From positions 1-57,490 of the forward strand of contig JAKAZZ010000013.1 in assembly GCA_021826315.1 (NCBI GenBank): 57,490 nucleotides of DNA, in the 5' to 3' direction. This document shows positions 1 through 8,145 of the stretch, one piece after another (within the stretch, counting starts at the first letter, position 1; the number at the start of each line of letters is the position of its first letter). The notes under the pieces are model-generated. The model saw only the letters and a list, made by a program, of their open reading frames with translations, did not search any database and was not told the DNA's origin. The translations under genes were made by a program, and so were the position numbers. This DNA comes from Actinomycetes bacterium. GTDB taxonomy: Bacteria; Actinomycetota; Acidimicrobiia; Acidimicrobiales; Acidimicrobiaceae.

Positions 1-63
1 GGATATGGGCTCTTGATCTATGGCCATCGCCCAGCAGTTGTTGTACGCATGCTTGCAAAGTGA
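1..63 (+). CDS. Possible C-terminal end of an upstream gene (partial)
   Basis: Frame 1 is open from the left edge to a TGA at 61-63 and encodes about 20 residues (GYGLLIYGHRPAVVVRMLAK). It would end 29 bases before the sigma-28-like promoter of flgN. The fragment is too short to assign to a family. A second frame is also open here, so this may be chance. Confidence 0.3.
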   Translation, partial: GYGLLIYGHRPAVVVRMLAK

Positions 64-92
64 AGAATTGTTTTTTGAAATGGTTGAATTTT

Positions 93-119
93 TTAGGTTT
101 ATATTTTCGCTGCCGATAA
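93..119 (+). promoter_or_regulatory. Sigma-28 (FliA/SigD-type) promoter of flgN-flgK-flgL-fliW
   Basis: The -35-like TTAGGTTT (93-100) is followed by 11 bases and then GCCGATAA (112-119), which matches the flagellar sigma-28 -10 consensus in all eight bases. Transcription should start about 6-8 bases downstream, at roughly 125-127. That is the position of the ATG at 127, so the transcript would be leaderless or nearly so. No Shine-Dalgarno sequence is visible, which agrees with this. Confidence 0.8.
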
Positions 120-126
120 GAACCAC

Positions 127-612
127 ATGAACTATTCCGACCTCTCAAATGTCCTTGAATACGAAGTTTCGTTGCTGGACAAGTTGGTGTATCGACTCGA
201 CGCCGAGTACTTGCTTGTCGAAGGAAATAGACATAACTATCTGATGAGCGCGACTGCTGAAGTCAATGAGGCCCTCGAAGCTATAAAAGAGGCCGAGCTG
301 AGGCGAGCCGTTGTATCTGCTGATATCTGCGTTGCAATGGAGCTAGACCCCTTGACCCCCTTAGCTGATATCGCGGAGCTCTCTCCGGAACCGTGGAATA
401 CCATCCTCAAGGAGCAGCGGTCAAACCTGATTGCACTCACGACGACGGTCGCGGAGATCAAGGAGAAATTGGCACGCTTACTTGCACAAAGAATTGCTAT
501 TACCGAAGAGGTTCTGTCGCTGCTTGATGCCTCCAACCCAACGTCAATTTATGGCAGGGACGGTAAGCGATTTAGGGACACTACGATCTCGTTAGTCGAT
601 GGCCGCATATGA
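127..612 (+). CDS. flgN: FlgN-like flagellar export chaperone
   Basis: This 161-residue, mostly helical and charged protein has no membrane segment. FlgN proteins are cytosolic chaperones that hold the hook-filament junction proteins FlgK and FlgL before export. The assignment rests on size, a Leu/Glu-rich helical N-terminal half (LLDKLVYRLDAEYLLVE, then a run of Ala/Glu helices), and position directly before flgK and flgL. FlgN sequences are poorly conserved, so context carries much of the weight. The stop overlaps the flgK start as ATGA, which indicates translational coupling. The ATG at 127 lies at the predicted transcription start of the sigma-28-like promoter, so translation is probably leaderless. 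Confidence 0.75.
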   Translation: MNYSDLSNVLEYEVSLLDKLVYRLDAEYLLVEGNRHNYLMSATAEVNEALEAIKEAELRRAVVSADICVAMELDPLTPLADIAELSPEPWNTILKEQRSNLIALTTTVAEIKEKLARLLAQRIAITEEVLSLLDASNPTSIYGRDGKRFRDTTISLVDGRI

Positions 613-1991
613 GTAATTCCAGCCTCTATATCGGCCTCTCAGGCATTATCGCCCAATCTCAGGGTCTAGATACAGTCAGCCAGAACATAGCGAATTCAAA
701 TACTCCTGGGTATACCCGCGAAACGGTGAACCTCTCAGATGTTGTAACTCCAGGTTCAACTACTGGCAGTGGCGTCACCGTAAACTCAATCTCGCAGATA
801 TCCTCACAATTCCTCCAGACCACCGCTCGAGTATCCTCGGCCTCTCAACAGGCCGCACAGTCCTACTACTCAGCTGTTTCAACTGCGCAAAACTACTTTC
901 AGGAGCCATCTCCAGTTGGAATAAACGAGCAGCTATCTAACCTTTGGAGTGCATTTGACACCCTCTCCAACCAACCTAATCTCACTACCGCACGAAATTC
1001 CCTGTTGACTACTGCTGGGCAGCTAACTACGACTCTGAATTCAAATAGCCAAGGTTTGGTAAACCTCTACAACACAACTGTTGCACAGGTTGGATCGCAA
1101 GTCGCCACTATTAATAAGCAACTTGCACAGGTAGAGTCGCTCAACAAGCAGATCGTGCAGTATCAAGGTGGCTCGGGCGGCAATACTTTGATCGACCAAC
1201 GCAACCAATTGATAAACTCCATAACCGATGCTATTGGGGCTACTGTTCAGACGAATGCAGATGGTTCCGTTACGTTACTTTCGGGTGGAATTACCCTAGC
1301 TAATACGAATATGTCCGACTCCTTGAGCGTAAGTGCTGCAACTGCACCCCCAATGCCAGCGGTTGGCTCTTCGCCGGTTTCGATTGTCTCGGGGCTGTCG
1401 GGTGCAACGCTGCCTATTACCTCTGGATCGGTTGGCGGCTCACTCTCGGCCCTTAACGTCTCACTGCCCAAGTATTCAAGCCAGCTCGACTCATTCACGG
1501 CAAATCTCGCTAACTCGATTAACTCGATTTTGACGACTGGATTTGGCTATAGCGCCTCTGGACCGGCACCCGCAGGCGTAGCCCTTTTCGCGCCCGCCTC
1601 CGGAAGTACGATAAATGCTGGAAACATTACTGTAAACCCGGCAGTCACTGCGAATCCAAATCTGATTTCTACCGCCGCTACATCTACTGCACCGATGGAT
1701 GGTTCGATTGCATCTCAGGTGGGAGCTCTTGGCTCCTCGTTGAATCCGCCCGATGCCCAATATACCCTCGCAGTAGCAGGCGTTGGGTTAGACGTAAGTA
1801 CCGCTAAGAGTACGTTAGGGACTGCAACATCGCAGTCGCAGAGTGCTACTACTGCACTTTCGAGCGTAGCTGGAGTAAACACCAACGAAGAATTGGTAAA
1901 GATGATCAACTACCAGAACGCCTATCAGGCGTCTGCGAAGGTGATCTCGACAGTAGCTTCAATTATCCAATCGATGATAGCGACGGTGTAA
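609..1991 (+). CDS. flgK: Flagellar hook-associated protein 1 FlgK
   Basis: FlgK (HAP1) is exported through the flagellar type III apparatus and forms the first junction layer between hook and filament. The 460-residue product starts with the rod/hook family signature (SSLYIGLSGIIAQSQGLDTV, then QNIANSNTPGYTRE near residue 28). It ends with the matching C-terminal coiled-coil region containing NYQNAYQASAKVISTV. The middle is rich in Ser, Thr, Gly and Asn, as is usual for the exposed part. The length is somewhat short for FlgK but within range. It overlaps flgN by four bases, flgL follows after five bases, and all are probably co-transcribed from the promoter at 93-119. Confidence 0.95.
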   Translation: MSNSSLYIGLSGIIAQSQGLDTVSQNIANSNTPGYTRETVNLSDVVTPGSTTGSGVTVNSISQISSQFLQTTARVSSASQQAAQSYYSAVSTAQNYFQEPSPVGINEQLSNLWSAFDTLSNQPNLTTARNSLLTTAGQLTTTLNSNSQGLVNLYNTTVAQVGSQVATINKQLAQVESLNKQIVQYQGGSGGNTLIDQRNQLINSITDAIGATVQTNADGSVTLLSGGITLANTNMSDSLSVSAATAPPMPAVGSSPVSIVSGLSGATLPITSGSVGGSLSALNVSLPKYSSQLDSFTANLANSINSILTTGFGYSASGPAPAGVALFAPASGSTINAGNITVNPAVTANPNLISTAATSTAPMDGSIASQVGALGSSLNPPDAQYTLAVAGVGLDVSTAKSTLGTATSQSQSATTALSSVAGVNTNEELVKMINYQNAYQASAKVISTVASIIQSMIATV

Positions 1992-1996
1992 AAATT

Positions 1997-2878
1997 ATGA
2001 CTGACAGAATAGCTAACACGTCACTAGCACAGATGCTTGTAAATTCTGTGCAACAGGACCAGAACAACCTCACGAACTTGCAGCAACTGCTTGCTACTGG
2101 AAATAACATTTCAAAGCCAAGTGACAATCCAACTCAAGTAAACAATCTCCTTGATGTCCAAAGTGCACTAGCTAGGTCTAACCAGATGATAGTCAATGCC
2201 AAGGACGGTCTATCCATGCTTGGGGTTGCTAACGGAGCGATGTCGAGCGCGGTAAATGTGCTACAGCAGGCGCGTTCCACACTTCTATCGGCTGGAAATT
2301 CCTCGCTCCCTAGTGCTTCAATACAATCAATAGCGACTTCCCTCAAAGGTAATTTGCAATCTCTACTCGGAGTGGTAAATACCCAGTACCTAGGAGTCGC
2401 AATTTTTGGAGGGACTTCGGGCGCTCCTCAAGCCTATGACTCTAGTGGAAACTACTTAGGCAACTCAACTCCTCCTACGAGAACTGTAGCTCCGGGGGTT
2501 ACGCTTCCAACGAGCGTGACCGATCCATTGAATAGCAGTGGTGGATCGAATATGATCACAACGCTAAACCAGATAGTCACGGATCTTTCTAGCGGCTCTT
2601 CGGCAAACCTACAGACCGATATCACAAATTTCGATAATGCCTTCTCAAAGGTGCAGGCCTCCGCTGGCCAGATTGGATCGCAATATCAAGAGACGACCGC
2701 GATATCACAGCAGATGACGTTGACGCAACAGACGCTTTCAACGCAACTCAGCGGCATTCAAAGTGTCGACGTAGCAGCAGTTACGACTCAGTATCAGCAG
2801 GCGCTGTCGAATTATCAAGTGACTCTGTATGCAACAGCGCAGGTTTCACAGCCATCTTTGGCGACTTATTTACACTAA
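1997..2878 (+). CDS. flgL: Flagellar hook-associated protein 3 FlgL
   Basis: FlgL (HAP3) forms the second junction layer, to which flagellin attaches. The 293-residue product has a flagellin-like N-terminus (ISKPSDNPTQVNNLLDVQSA near residues 37-56, the counterpart of the flagellin segment with the conserved Asp/Asn pair). Its C-terminal helix has the typical alternation of Ala, Leu, Gln and Tyr. It lies five bases after flgK with no clear Shine-Dalgarno sequence, so it is probably translated by ribosomes leaving flgK. Size and order (flgK-flgL-fliW) are standard. Confidence 0.94.
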   Translation: MTDRIANTSLAQMLVNSVQQDQNNLTNLQQLLATGNNISKPSDNPTQVNNLLDVQSALARSNQMIVNAKDGLSMLGVANGAMSSAVNVLQQARSTLLSAGNSSLPSASIQSIATSLKGNLQSLLGVVNTQYLGVAIFGGTSGAPQAYDSSGNYLGNSTPPTRTVAPGVTLPTSVTDPLNSSGGSNMITTLNQIVTDLSSGSSANLQTDITNFDNAFSKVQASAGQIGSQYQETTAISQQMTLTQQTLSTQLSGIQSVDVAAVTTQYQQALSNYQVTLYATAQVSQPSLATYLH

Positions 2879-2898
2879 AAAGTAGAATGGAGATAGTG

Positions 2899-3381
2899 GT
2901 GTCTAATTTTCTTGATACCAAAGACGGTGAAGAGATGGGTAAGCCGATGGAAAGTGTAAAGCCGAGCTACGAAATTGTAGCGGAAATTACAATGCCAAAG
3001 GGGATGCCAGGCTTCTTTGCAGAGCGGAAGTTCGCACTTTTGGACCTTGGTGACGACTACCGCCCTTATATGGTACTGCGCTCCTTAACCTCAGAGCTGG
3101 CCCTAATAGTGGTCGAGCCACGCTTCGTTGTGGATGATTATCCCGTCCACGTCGATGACTACTCTCAGAGTTTGCTAGGTGTTGAAGGCGCCGAAGAGTG
3201 CATCGTCTTCTTGATAGTTACCTTGCAAAGCGGTGGCATGCCAAGTGTGAACATGCTAGGTCCACTTGTAGTAAATTCCAAGAACAAGCTGGCAGCTCAA
3301 GTCGTTCAGGTGGAGTCGAACTACTCGGTAAACCACCCAGTGACACTAGCGCTTAGAGCCGAGGATCGCAAGACGCTCTAA
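2899..3381 (+). CDS. fliW: Flagellar assembly factor FliW
   Basis: FliW binds CsrA and is displaced by cytosolic flagellin, so it couples flagellin translation to secretion. Family features are MPGFFAERKFALLDLG near the N-terminus, the conserved FLIVTLQSGG strand, and MLGPLVVNSKNKLAAQVV followed by NYSVNHPV at the C-terminus. The chosen GTG at 2899 has a GGAG six bases upstream. An in-frame ATG at 2887 would add four residues but has no ribosome-binding site, and ATGs at 2935 and 2947 are also possible. Its stop codon abuts the stop codon of convergent csrA with no base between them. In many genomes fliW and csrA are in tandem, so the tail-to-tail arrangement is unusual. Confidence 0.92.
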   Translation: MSNFLDTKDGEEMGKPMESVKPSYEIVAEITMPKGMPGFFAERKFALLDLGDDYRPYMVLRSLTSELALIVVEPRFVVDDYPVHVDDYSQSLLGVEGAEECIVFLIVTLQSGGMPSVNMLGPLVVNSKNKLAAQVVQVESNYSVNHPVTLALRAEDRKTL

Positions 3382-3627
3382 CTACTCCTCTGCGTCCTCG
3401 GGTGCAGTTTGAGCAATATTTAGATCAATACCTAAGGTCGCAACTTCCATTGCGGCCTTTTCGTTTGCCGCTTTGACGGCGAGGTAGACCTCTTCGCGGT
3501 GGATCTCTACGTCACGTGGAGCAGTGATTCCGACTCTTACCTGATCTCTATGGATATCCAAGATCGTAATTACGATGTTGTCCGAGACCACGATACTTTG
3601 ATTTATTCGGCGAGTTAGAACGAGCAA
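3382..3627 (-). CDS. csrA: Carbon storage regulator CsrA (translational repressor)
   Basis: CsrA is a small dimeric RNA-binding protein that recognises GGA motifs in hairpin loops and blocks ribosome binding. In FliW-containing bacteria its main target is the flagellin mRNA. The 81-residue product begins LLVLTRRINQSIVV, where the canonical family start is MLVLTRR, so translation must start at the TTG at 3627-3625. That TTG is preceded by AAGGAGG at a spacing of about four bases. The core (DNIVITILDIHRDQVRVGIT, then APRDVEIHREEVYLAV) is fully conserved, and a C-terminal extension of about 20 acidic residues follows. A longer ATG-initiated reading would add 27 residues unlike the family. It converges on its antagonist fliW. 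Confidence 0.95.
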   Translation of the reverse strand: MLVLTRRINQSIVVSDNIVITILDIHRDQVRVGITAPRDVEIHREEVYLAVKAANEKAAMEVATLGIDLNIAQTAPEDAEE

Positions 3628-3773
3628 AGCGCCTCCTTGCGCACTAGGGCTTACGGGTAACTTTCTATAAACACAATAAACCGGATTGCCGGCGCTTTTT
3701 AGTATCAAGCTAAAAACTTTGAAAATTTAAGGAAATTTGTCGGTGGTGTAGTGTTGACTCTGAATGAAGAGCT

Positions 3774-3800
3774 AAAAGTCGAAGATACTTTTGCCGATCA
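3774..3800 (+). promoter_or_regulatory. Sigma-28-like promoter upstream of the dehydrogenase gene
   Basis: AAAAGTCG (3774-3781), 11 bases, then GCCGATCA (3793-3800). The -10 element matches the flagellar sigma consensus at seven of eight bases and the -35 at five of eight, with the same spacing as the flgN and flagellin sites. The predicted transcript begins near 3807, about 33 bases before the dehydrogenase ATG. Confidence 0.55.
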
Positions 3801-3839
3801 TGCAAAGAAGTTCGTCATTTGTATTAGAGGGAACCATAG

Positions 3840-4724
3840 ATGTCAATGAACGTAGTTATCACCGGTGCCACCAGCGGAATCGGCCTTCAAATCGCGAAGC
3901 ACTTCGTTCAAATACCAGGCAGCGTGGTCTTTATATGTGGGCGAGATGAGAAGAAGCTCGGCCAAGCGAGGGTTGATCTAGGCAAATTAGCCAAAGGTGC
4001 AGAGGTTGAGGTTGCAAAGTTTGACCTCTCGGATATCGGATCGACCTTAATGTCTGCGATAGAGCTGAGATCTAGGGTCGGTAATGTAGACCTTTTATTC
4101 AATAACGCCGGCATAATGGCACCACCTGTTCGGTTGCTCTCGCCGCAGGGTTTTGAAGTTCAGTTTGCTACGAATCACCTTGGTCACTTCGTGTTGACCG
4201 CAGCCCTTATCGACCTTGTTTCAGAGGCAAAGGGTCGCGTTATAACCACCTCATCGATTATGGCGAAGCGGGGAAAGATCGACTTTGATAATTTGAATGG
4301 TGAGCAGTCGTATTCGCCGTGGGGAGCCTATAGCCAAAGTAAGTTGGCAAATCTTTTGTTCGCAATTGAACTAGATCGAAGGCTGAAGGCAGCTAATTCA
4401 AGTGCGCTCTCGCTTAGTGCGCATCCTGGATACTCCTCAACCTCCCTCTCGTCCACTGGCCAAAAGATGGCTAATGCTAGGGCTATTACCCCTAAGTTCA
4501 TCGAGGCCATCATCGCTCAAAGTGCACGAAAGGGTGCATTGCCTGCCATTGAAGCCTCGCAAATCGACTGTGACGGTTGGCAGTACTTGGGGCCGAGGGG
4601 GCCATTCGAACTTCGCGGACGACCAACGAGGGTTAAGCCACCCGAATCGGCGCTCGACGAAGAGGTAGCGAAAAACCTTTGGGCGATCTCGGAAGAGCTG
4701 ACTGAGACGAAATTTGAGATATAA
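3840..4724 (+). CDS. Short-chain dehydrogenase/reductase (SDR family)
   Basis: This 294-residue cytosolic NAD(P)-dependent oxidoreductase has the SDR hallmarks in order: the nucleotide-binding loop ITGATSGIGLQIA at residues 7-19, LLFNNAGIMAPP near residue 85, the catalytic Ser in TTSSIM, and Tyr/Lys in YSQSK. The architecture resembles the retinol-dehydrogenase-like group (WW-domain-oxidoreductase relatives), but the substrate cannot be read from the sequence. The ATG has AGAGGG eight bases upstream. It sits between csrA and cheA, and a sigma-28-like site precedes it. It may therefore be expressed with motility genes, for example for a glycan precursor or a membrane-lipid step, but this is inference and it may be a bystander. 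Confidence 0.85.
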   Translation: MSMNVVITGATSGIGLQIAKHFVQIPGSVVFICGRDEKKLGQARVDLGKLAKGAEVEVAKFDLSDIGSTLMSAIELRSRVGNVDLLFNNAGIMAPPVRLLSPQGFEVQFATNHLGHFVLTAALIDLVSEAKGRVITTSSIMAKRGKIDFDNLNGEQSYSPWGAYSQSKLANLLFAIELDRRLKAANSSALSLSAHPGYSSTSLSSTGQKMANARAITPKFIEAIIAQSARKGALPAIEASQIDCDGWQYLGPRGPFELRGRPTRVKPPESALDEEVAKNLWAISEELTETKFEI

Positions 4725-4797
4725 CTGGCAGTTGCAGTAGGCAAAGGATATTTCACTTACAAAACTATCTTTGAGCTCTTCAAGGAGCGGGAATAAA

Positions 4798-7248
4798 GTG
4801 CCGAAGAAGTCTGGAGCAACCGTTACTATTCGGGGGTTTTACATGACTTCAACAACCGGTGACTCAGGCGGTCAAATACCTGAAGAAGTGGCTGAATTTC
4901 TCGTCGAAAGCTACGAGAACCTAGACAGATTGGACCAAGACTTAGTCACACTAGAGAGTGATCCTCAAAACCATCCGACGTTATCGTCGATCTTCAGGAC
5001 AATACATACTATCAAAGGTACCTGTGGATTTCTTGGCTTTGAGAAACTTGAAAAGGTGGCTCATGTTGGCGAGAATCTATTATCCAAACTACGAGATGGC
5101 GTCTTTGTCGTCAATCCGTCGATCACGACTGCACTTCTTGCTACGGTTGACGCCGTTAGAGAGATTTTGTCTGAAATTGAGTCAACAAATGAAGAGGGCA
5201 ACGGCGACTACAGCGCATTGATCGCTACTCTAAGTCGGCTAGCAGCCGGCGAAGAGGTCGTAGATACGCCACAGGTAGTCGTCGAGGAGGTTGCACCGGT
5301 TGAACCCGAGGCGAGCACCGAACCCGAGACGATTCAAACTGGGGCATCCGCCTTCGTCTTTCAACGAAAAGCTCCGATACCTCAGTCGACTGCTGTCGTG
5401 TCCGAGTCCGAGACACCTACGGTGGTTGAGGCGAGTACCCCTCCTGCGGAAGAGAGTGTTGAGGTCGCGGAAGCGACTCAAACACCAAGAGAGGAAGTGG
5501 GCGCTGTGGCCGAAGCTAAGGGCGATCACGATAAGGAGAAGGCTCCAAGCGGATCTTCCGTCTCCGATGCAAATATTCGTGTTGACGTAGGACTACTCGA
5601 TAAATTGATGAATCTCGTTGGTGAGCTCGTCCTTGCTCGCAACCAGATATTGCAGTACACCACATCACAGACGGATTCGTCTTTTGTGGCTGCTTCACAG
5701 AGGTTGAATCTCATCACCTCGGAGCTGCAAGAGGGAGTGATGAAGACAAGGATGCAACCTATCGGCAACGTCTGGTCCAAGTTTCCAAGAGTTGTGCGTG
5801 ACCTAGCTCTCTCCGTTGGAAAGCAGGTTGCAATCGAATTTGAAGGGCGCGAGACAGAACTAGATCGTACGATTATCGAGTCCATAAAGGACCCGCTAAC
5901 CCACCTAGTCCGCAACTCAGTCGATCATGGAATTGAACCGCCGGAAGTTCGTGAGAAGATCGGCAAAGCCCGAGAGGGACGCTTGGTACTTCGCGCCTAC
6001 CACGAGGGCGGCCACGTCAATATCGAAATAAGCGACGATGGAAGTGGTATCAACCCGGACAAGATTCGCGCCAACGCTATAAAGAAGGGCCTTTTCCGAG
6101 CGGATCAACTCGACAAGATGTCTGAGCGAGAAATAGTTAATCTCATATTTGCCCCTGGCTTCTCAACCGCGGAAAAGATTACAAACGTCTCCGGCCGTGG
6201 GGTTGGAATGGACGTTGTCAAGACCAACATCGAAAAGATAGGTGGCACAATCGATATCTCCACCAACCTTGGTGAAGGTACTACATTCAAGATCAAGATC
6301 CCTCTAACTTTGGCGATCATTCCCGCCTTAGTGGTTGCTGCTGGTGGACAAAGGTATGCAATCCCACAGGTATCCCTAGTTGAGCTTGTCCGCCTTGAAA
6401 AAGACCAGGCAGCTACCGACATAGACTCGGTTTACGGCGCTCCCGTCTGCAGGTTGAGAGGTAATTTACTACCACTTGTCTATCTCTGCGATCTAATGGG
6501 TACTTCGACTGCCAAGGTAGATGATGATGCAGTCAATATCGTTGTCCTTCAGGCAGATGAGCGACAATTCGGCTTAGTAGTTGACTCAGTTGTCGATACC
6601 GAAGAGATCGTTGTTAAGCCTTTGGGCAAGCAGGTGAAGAATGTCGACGTTTACGCTGGCGCCACCATTATGGGCGACGGTAAGGTTGCACTTATCTTGG
6701 ACGTCATGGGCATTGCTCAGCGCTCGTCGGTTATCTCTGAAGTCCGTGACCGGAAGCTCAAGGAGCTTTCGACCAACAATGACAGTGAAAACGTGGAACG
6801 TCAGACGCTGCTTCTCCTCGGAGTAGGCGACAATTATCGAGTCGCTGTACCATTGGCAAGCGTCGACCGTCTCGAAGAGTTTTCTCCAGATGTACTTGAA
6901 TGGGCTGGAGACAACCAGGTCGTTCAATATCGCGACTCTATCATGCCACTTATATGGCTGAGTTCCACCCTAGGTGTTCCAGCTGCTAGTGATCCTGACG
7001 CCGCGAGTATTCAGGTTGTAGTTCACTCCGGTCACGGTAGGCGGGTAGGCGTAGTGGTTGACAGGATCTTGGACATCGTTTCAGTTGCGATGAACCTTGA
7101 GAAGGTCTCCATTAAATCTCAGATTATGGGTTCAACGGTTGTCAACAATAGGGTCACCGACATAGTGAACATCGACGAGATTGTCCAAGATGCACTTGTC
7201 AGCTTTATTGATGCAACTGAGTATGCACTTTCAAGTTACGGAGGTTGA
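4798..7248 (+). CDS. cheA: Chemotaxis histidine kinase CheA
   Basis: CheA autophosphorylates on histidine in response to chemoreceptors and passes the phosphate to CheY and CheB. Domains in order are: Hpt with the phospho-acceptor His in IHTIKGTCGF (about residue 70); an acidic Pro/Glu/Val linker; the P3 dimerisation helix LLDKLMNLVGELVLARNQI; the ATPase with N-box LTHLVRNSVDHGIE, DDGSGI and GRGVGMDVVKTNI; a CheW-like P5 domain; and then a second CheW-like domain starting near RQTLLLLGVGDNYRVAVP. Two tandem CheW domains are more than the standard one. The chosen GTG at 4798 follows AAGGAG. An ATG at 4843 after GGGGG and a TTG at 4771 are alternatives. It ends overlapping the cheW ribosome-binding region, so the two genes are coupled. 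Confidence 0.96.
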   Translation: MPKKSGATVTIRGFYMTSTTGDSGGQIPEEVAEFLVESYENLDRLDQDLVTLESDPQNHPTLSSIFRTIHTIKGTCGFLGFEKLEKVAHVGENLLSKLRDGVFVVNPSITTALLATVDAVREILSEIESTNEEGNGDYSALIATLSRLAAGEEVVDTPQVVVEEVAPVEPEASTEPETIQTGASAFVFQRKAPIPQSTAVVSESETPTVVEASTPPAEESVEVAEATQTPREEVGAVAEAKGDHDKEKAPSGSSVSDANIRVDVGLLDKLMNLVGELVLARNQILQYTTSQTDSSFVAASQRLNLITSELQEGVMKTRMQPIGNVWSKFPRVVRDLALSVGKQVAIEFEGRETELDRTIIESIKDPLTHLVRNSVDHGIEPPEVREKIGKAREGRLVLRAYHEGGHVNIEISDDGSGINPDKIRANAIKKGLFRADQLDKMSEREIVNLIFAPGFSTAEKITNVSGRGVGMDVVKTNIEKIGGTIDISTNLGEGTTFKIKIPLTLAIIPALVVAAGGQRYAIPQVSLVELVRLEKDQAATDIDSVYGAPVCRLRGNLLPLVYLCDLMGTSTAKVDDDAVNIVVLQADERQFGLVVDSVVDTEEIVVKPLGKQVKNVDVYAGATIMGDGKVALILDVMGIAQRSSVISEVRDRKLKELSTNNDSENVERQTLLLLGVGDNYRVAVPLASVDRLEEFSPDVLEWAGDNQVVQYRDSIMPLIWLSSTLGVPAASDPDAASIQVVVHSGHGRRVGVVVDRILDIVSVAMNLEKVSIKSQIMGSTVVNNRVTDIVNIDEIVQDALVSFIDATEYALSSYGG

Positions 7249-7250
7249 TC

Positions 7251-7697
7251 GTGGCGGTAAATGAATTAACCGAAAGACAATACTGCACTTTTTACCTTGA
7301 TGGTCACTTTCTTGGAATTGGCGTCAAGGAGGTCCAAGAGGTCTTGAAGTATCAATATATGACAGAAGTTCCTCTAGCTGACGCTGAGGTAGCTGGTCTA
7401 ATAAATCTGCGAGGACAGATCGTCACGGCGCTCGACCTTCGCAAGGTGATGGGTCTTGGCGCTCGGAAAGAGAAACTTCCGATGAATATCGTCGTTAGGT
7501 CTGACGATGGACCCTTGAGCCTATTAGTTGACGAGATTGGCGATGTTGTCGAGGTTGAGAAGGATAGCTTTGAAGATCCTCCCGAGACCCTCGAAGTTAG
7601 CTTCCGCCACCTCATCAAAGGTGTCTACAAACTCCAAGAGAAGCTGATGCTCGTACTTGACCTTGATCGTGCGGTCTTCTCGCTGGTTGAAGCGTAA
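7251..7697 (+). CDS. cheW: Chemotaxis coupling protein CheW
   Basis: CheW is a scaffold that bridges chemoreceptors and the CheA P5 domain in the array below the membrane. The 148-residue product is a single CheW domain: TFYLDGHFLGIGVKEVQEVL, then the conserved LINLRGQIVTALDLRK, and the C-terminal LLVDEIGDVVEV. The GTG at 7251 has GGAGG six bases upstream, better than the TTG at 7245 that overlaps the cheA stop. It lies two bases after cheA in what looks like a single che operon. Length and motifs are ordinary. Confidence 0.95.
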   Translation: MAVNELTERQYCTFYLDGHFLGIGVKEVQEVLKYQYMTEVPLADAEVAGLINLRGQIVTALDLRKVMGLGARKEKLPMNIVVRSDDGPLSLLVDEIGDVVEVEKDSFEDPPETLEVSFRHLIKGVYKLQEKLMLVLDLDRAVFSLVEA

Positions 7698-7766
7698 AGG
7701 TGCAACTGAGATGACGATGATTTCGAATTCTTTTGTTCGCTTGCACGAGAGGAAGTGGTGGTAAAG

Positions 7767-8141
7767 ATGGCATTGGCGATGGTAATTGATGACTCAAGTG
7801 CAACGCGTATGATCCTTGCGCGCATTTTGGGAGAACTCGGCTATACGGTCGAGAAGGCCGAAAATGGTGCCGACGCTCTTCACAAATTGTCGAAGATGTC
7901 TCGACCCGAGTTGATATTGATCGACTGGAATATGCCTGTTATGAATGGTTATGAGTTCTTAGTCAAGGCACGTTCGATGCCGGAGTATGACGACGTAACC
8001 ATGATGATGGTCACCACTGAGACCGAGATCGAGCAGGTGCTCAAGGCCCTTGAGGCCGGAGCAAATGAGTATGTGATGAAACCTTTCACGAAAGACATTA
8101 TCGACGAGAAGTTGTCGCTTCTTGGTCTAGGAGCGAGGTAG
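7767..8141 (+). CDS. cheY: Response regulator CheY (first copy)
   Basis: This single receiver domain accepts phosphate from CheA and signals to the flagellar motor. The acidic pocket is IDDS near the N-terminus. The phosphorylated Asp is in LILIDWNMPVMNGYEF, the Thr switch is in MMVTTETE, and the conserved Lys is in YVMKPF. There is no output domain. The start is uncertain: the ATG at 7767 gives the usual short lead to the first strand, while in-frame GTGs at 7755 and 7758 lie next to GAGAGGAAG. It lies between cheW and cheB. A second CheY-like gene at 10428 differs in sequence, so one may act on the motor and the other as a phosphate sink. Confidence 0.93.
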   Translation: MALAMVIDDSSATRMILARILGELGYTVEKAENGADALHKLSKMSRPELILIDWNMPVMNGYEFLVKARSMPEYDDVTMMMVTTETEIEQVLKALEAGANEYVMKPFTKDIIDEKLSLLGLGAR

Positions 8142-8145
8142 CAAG

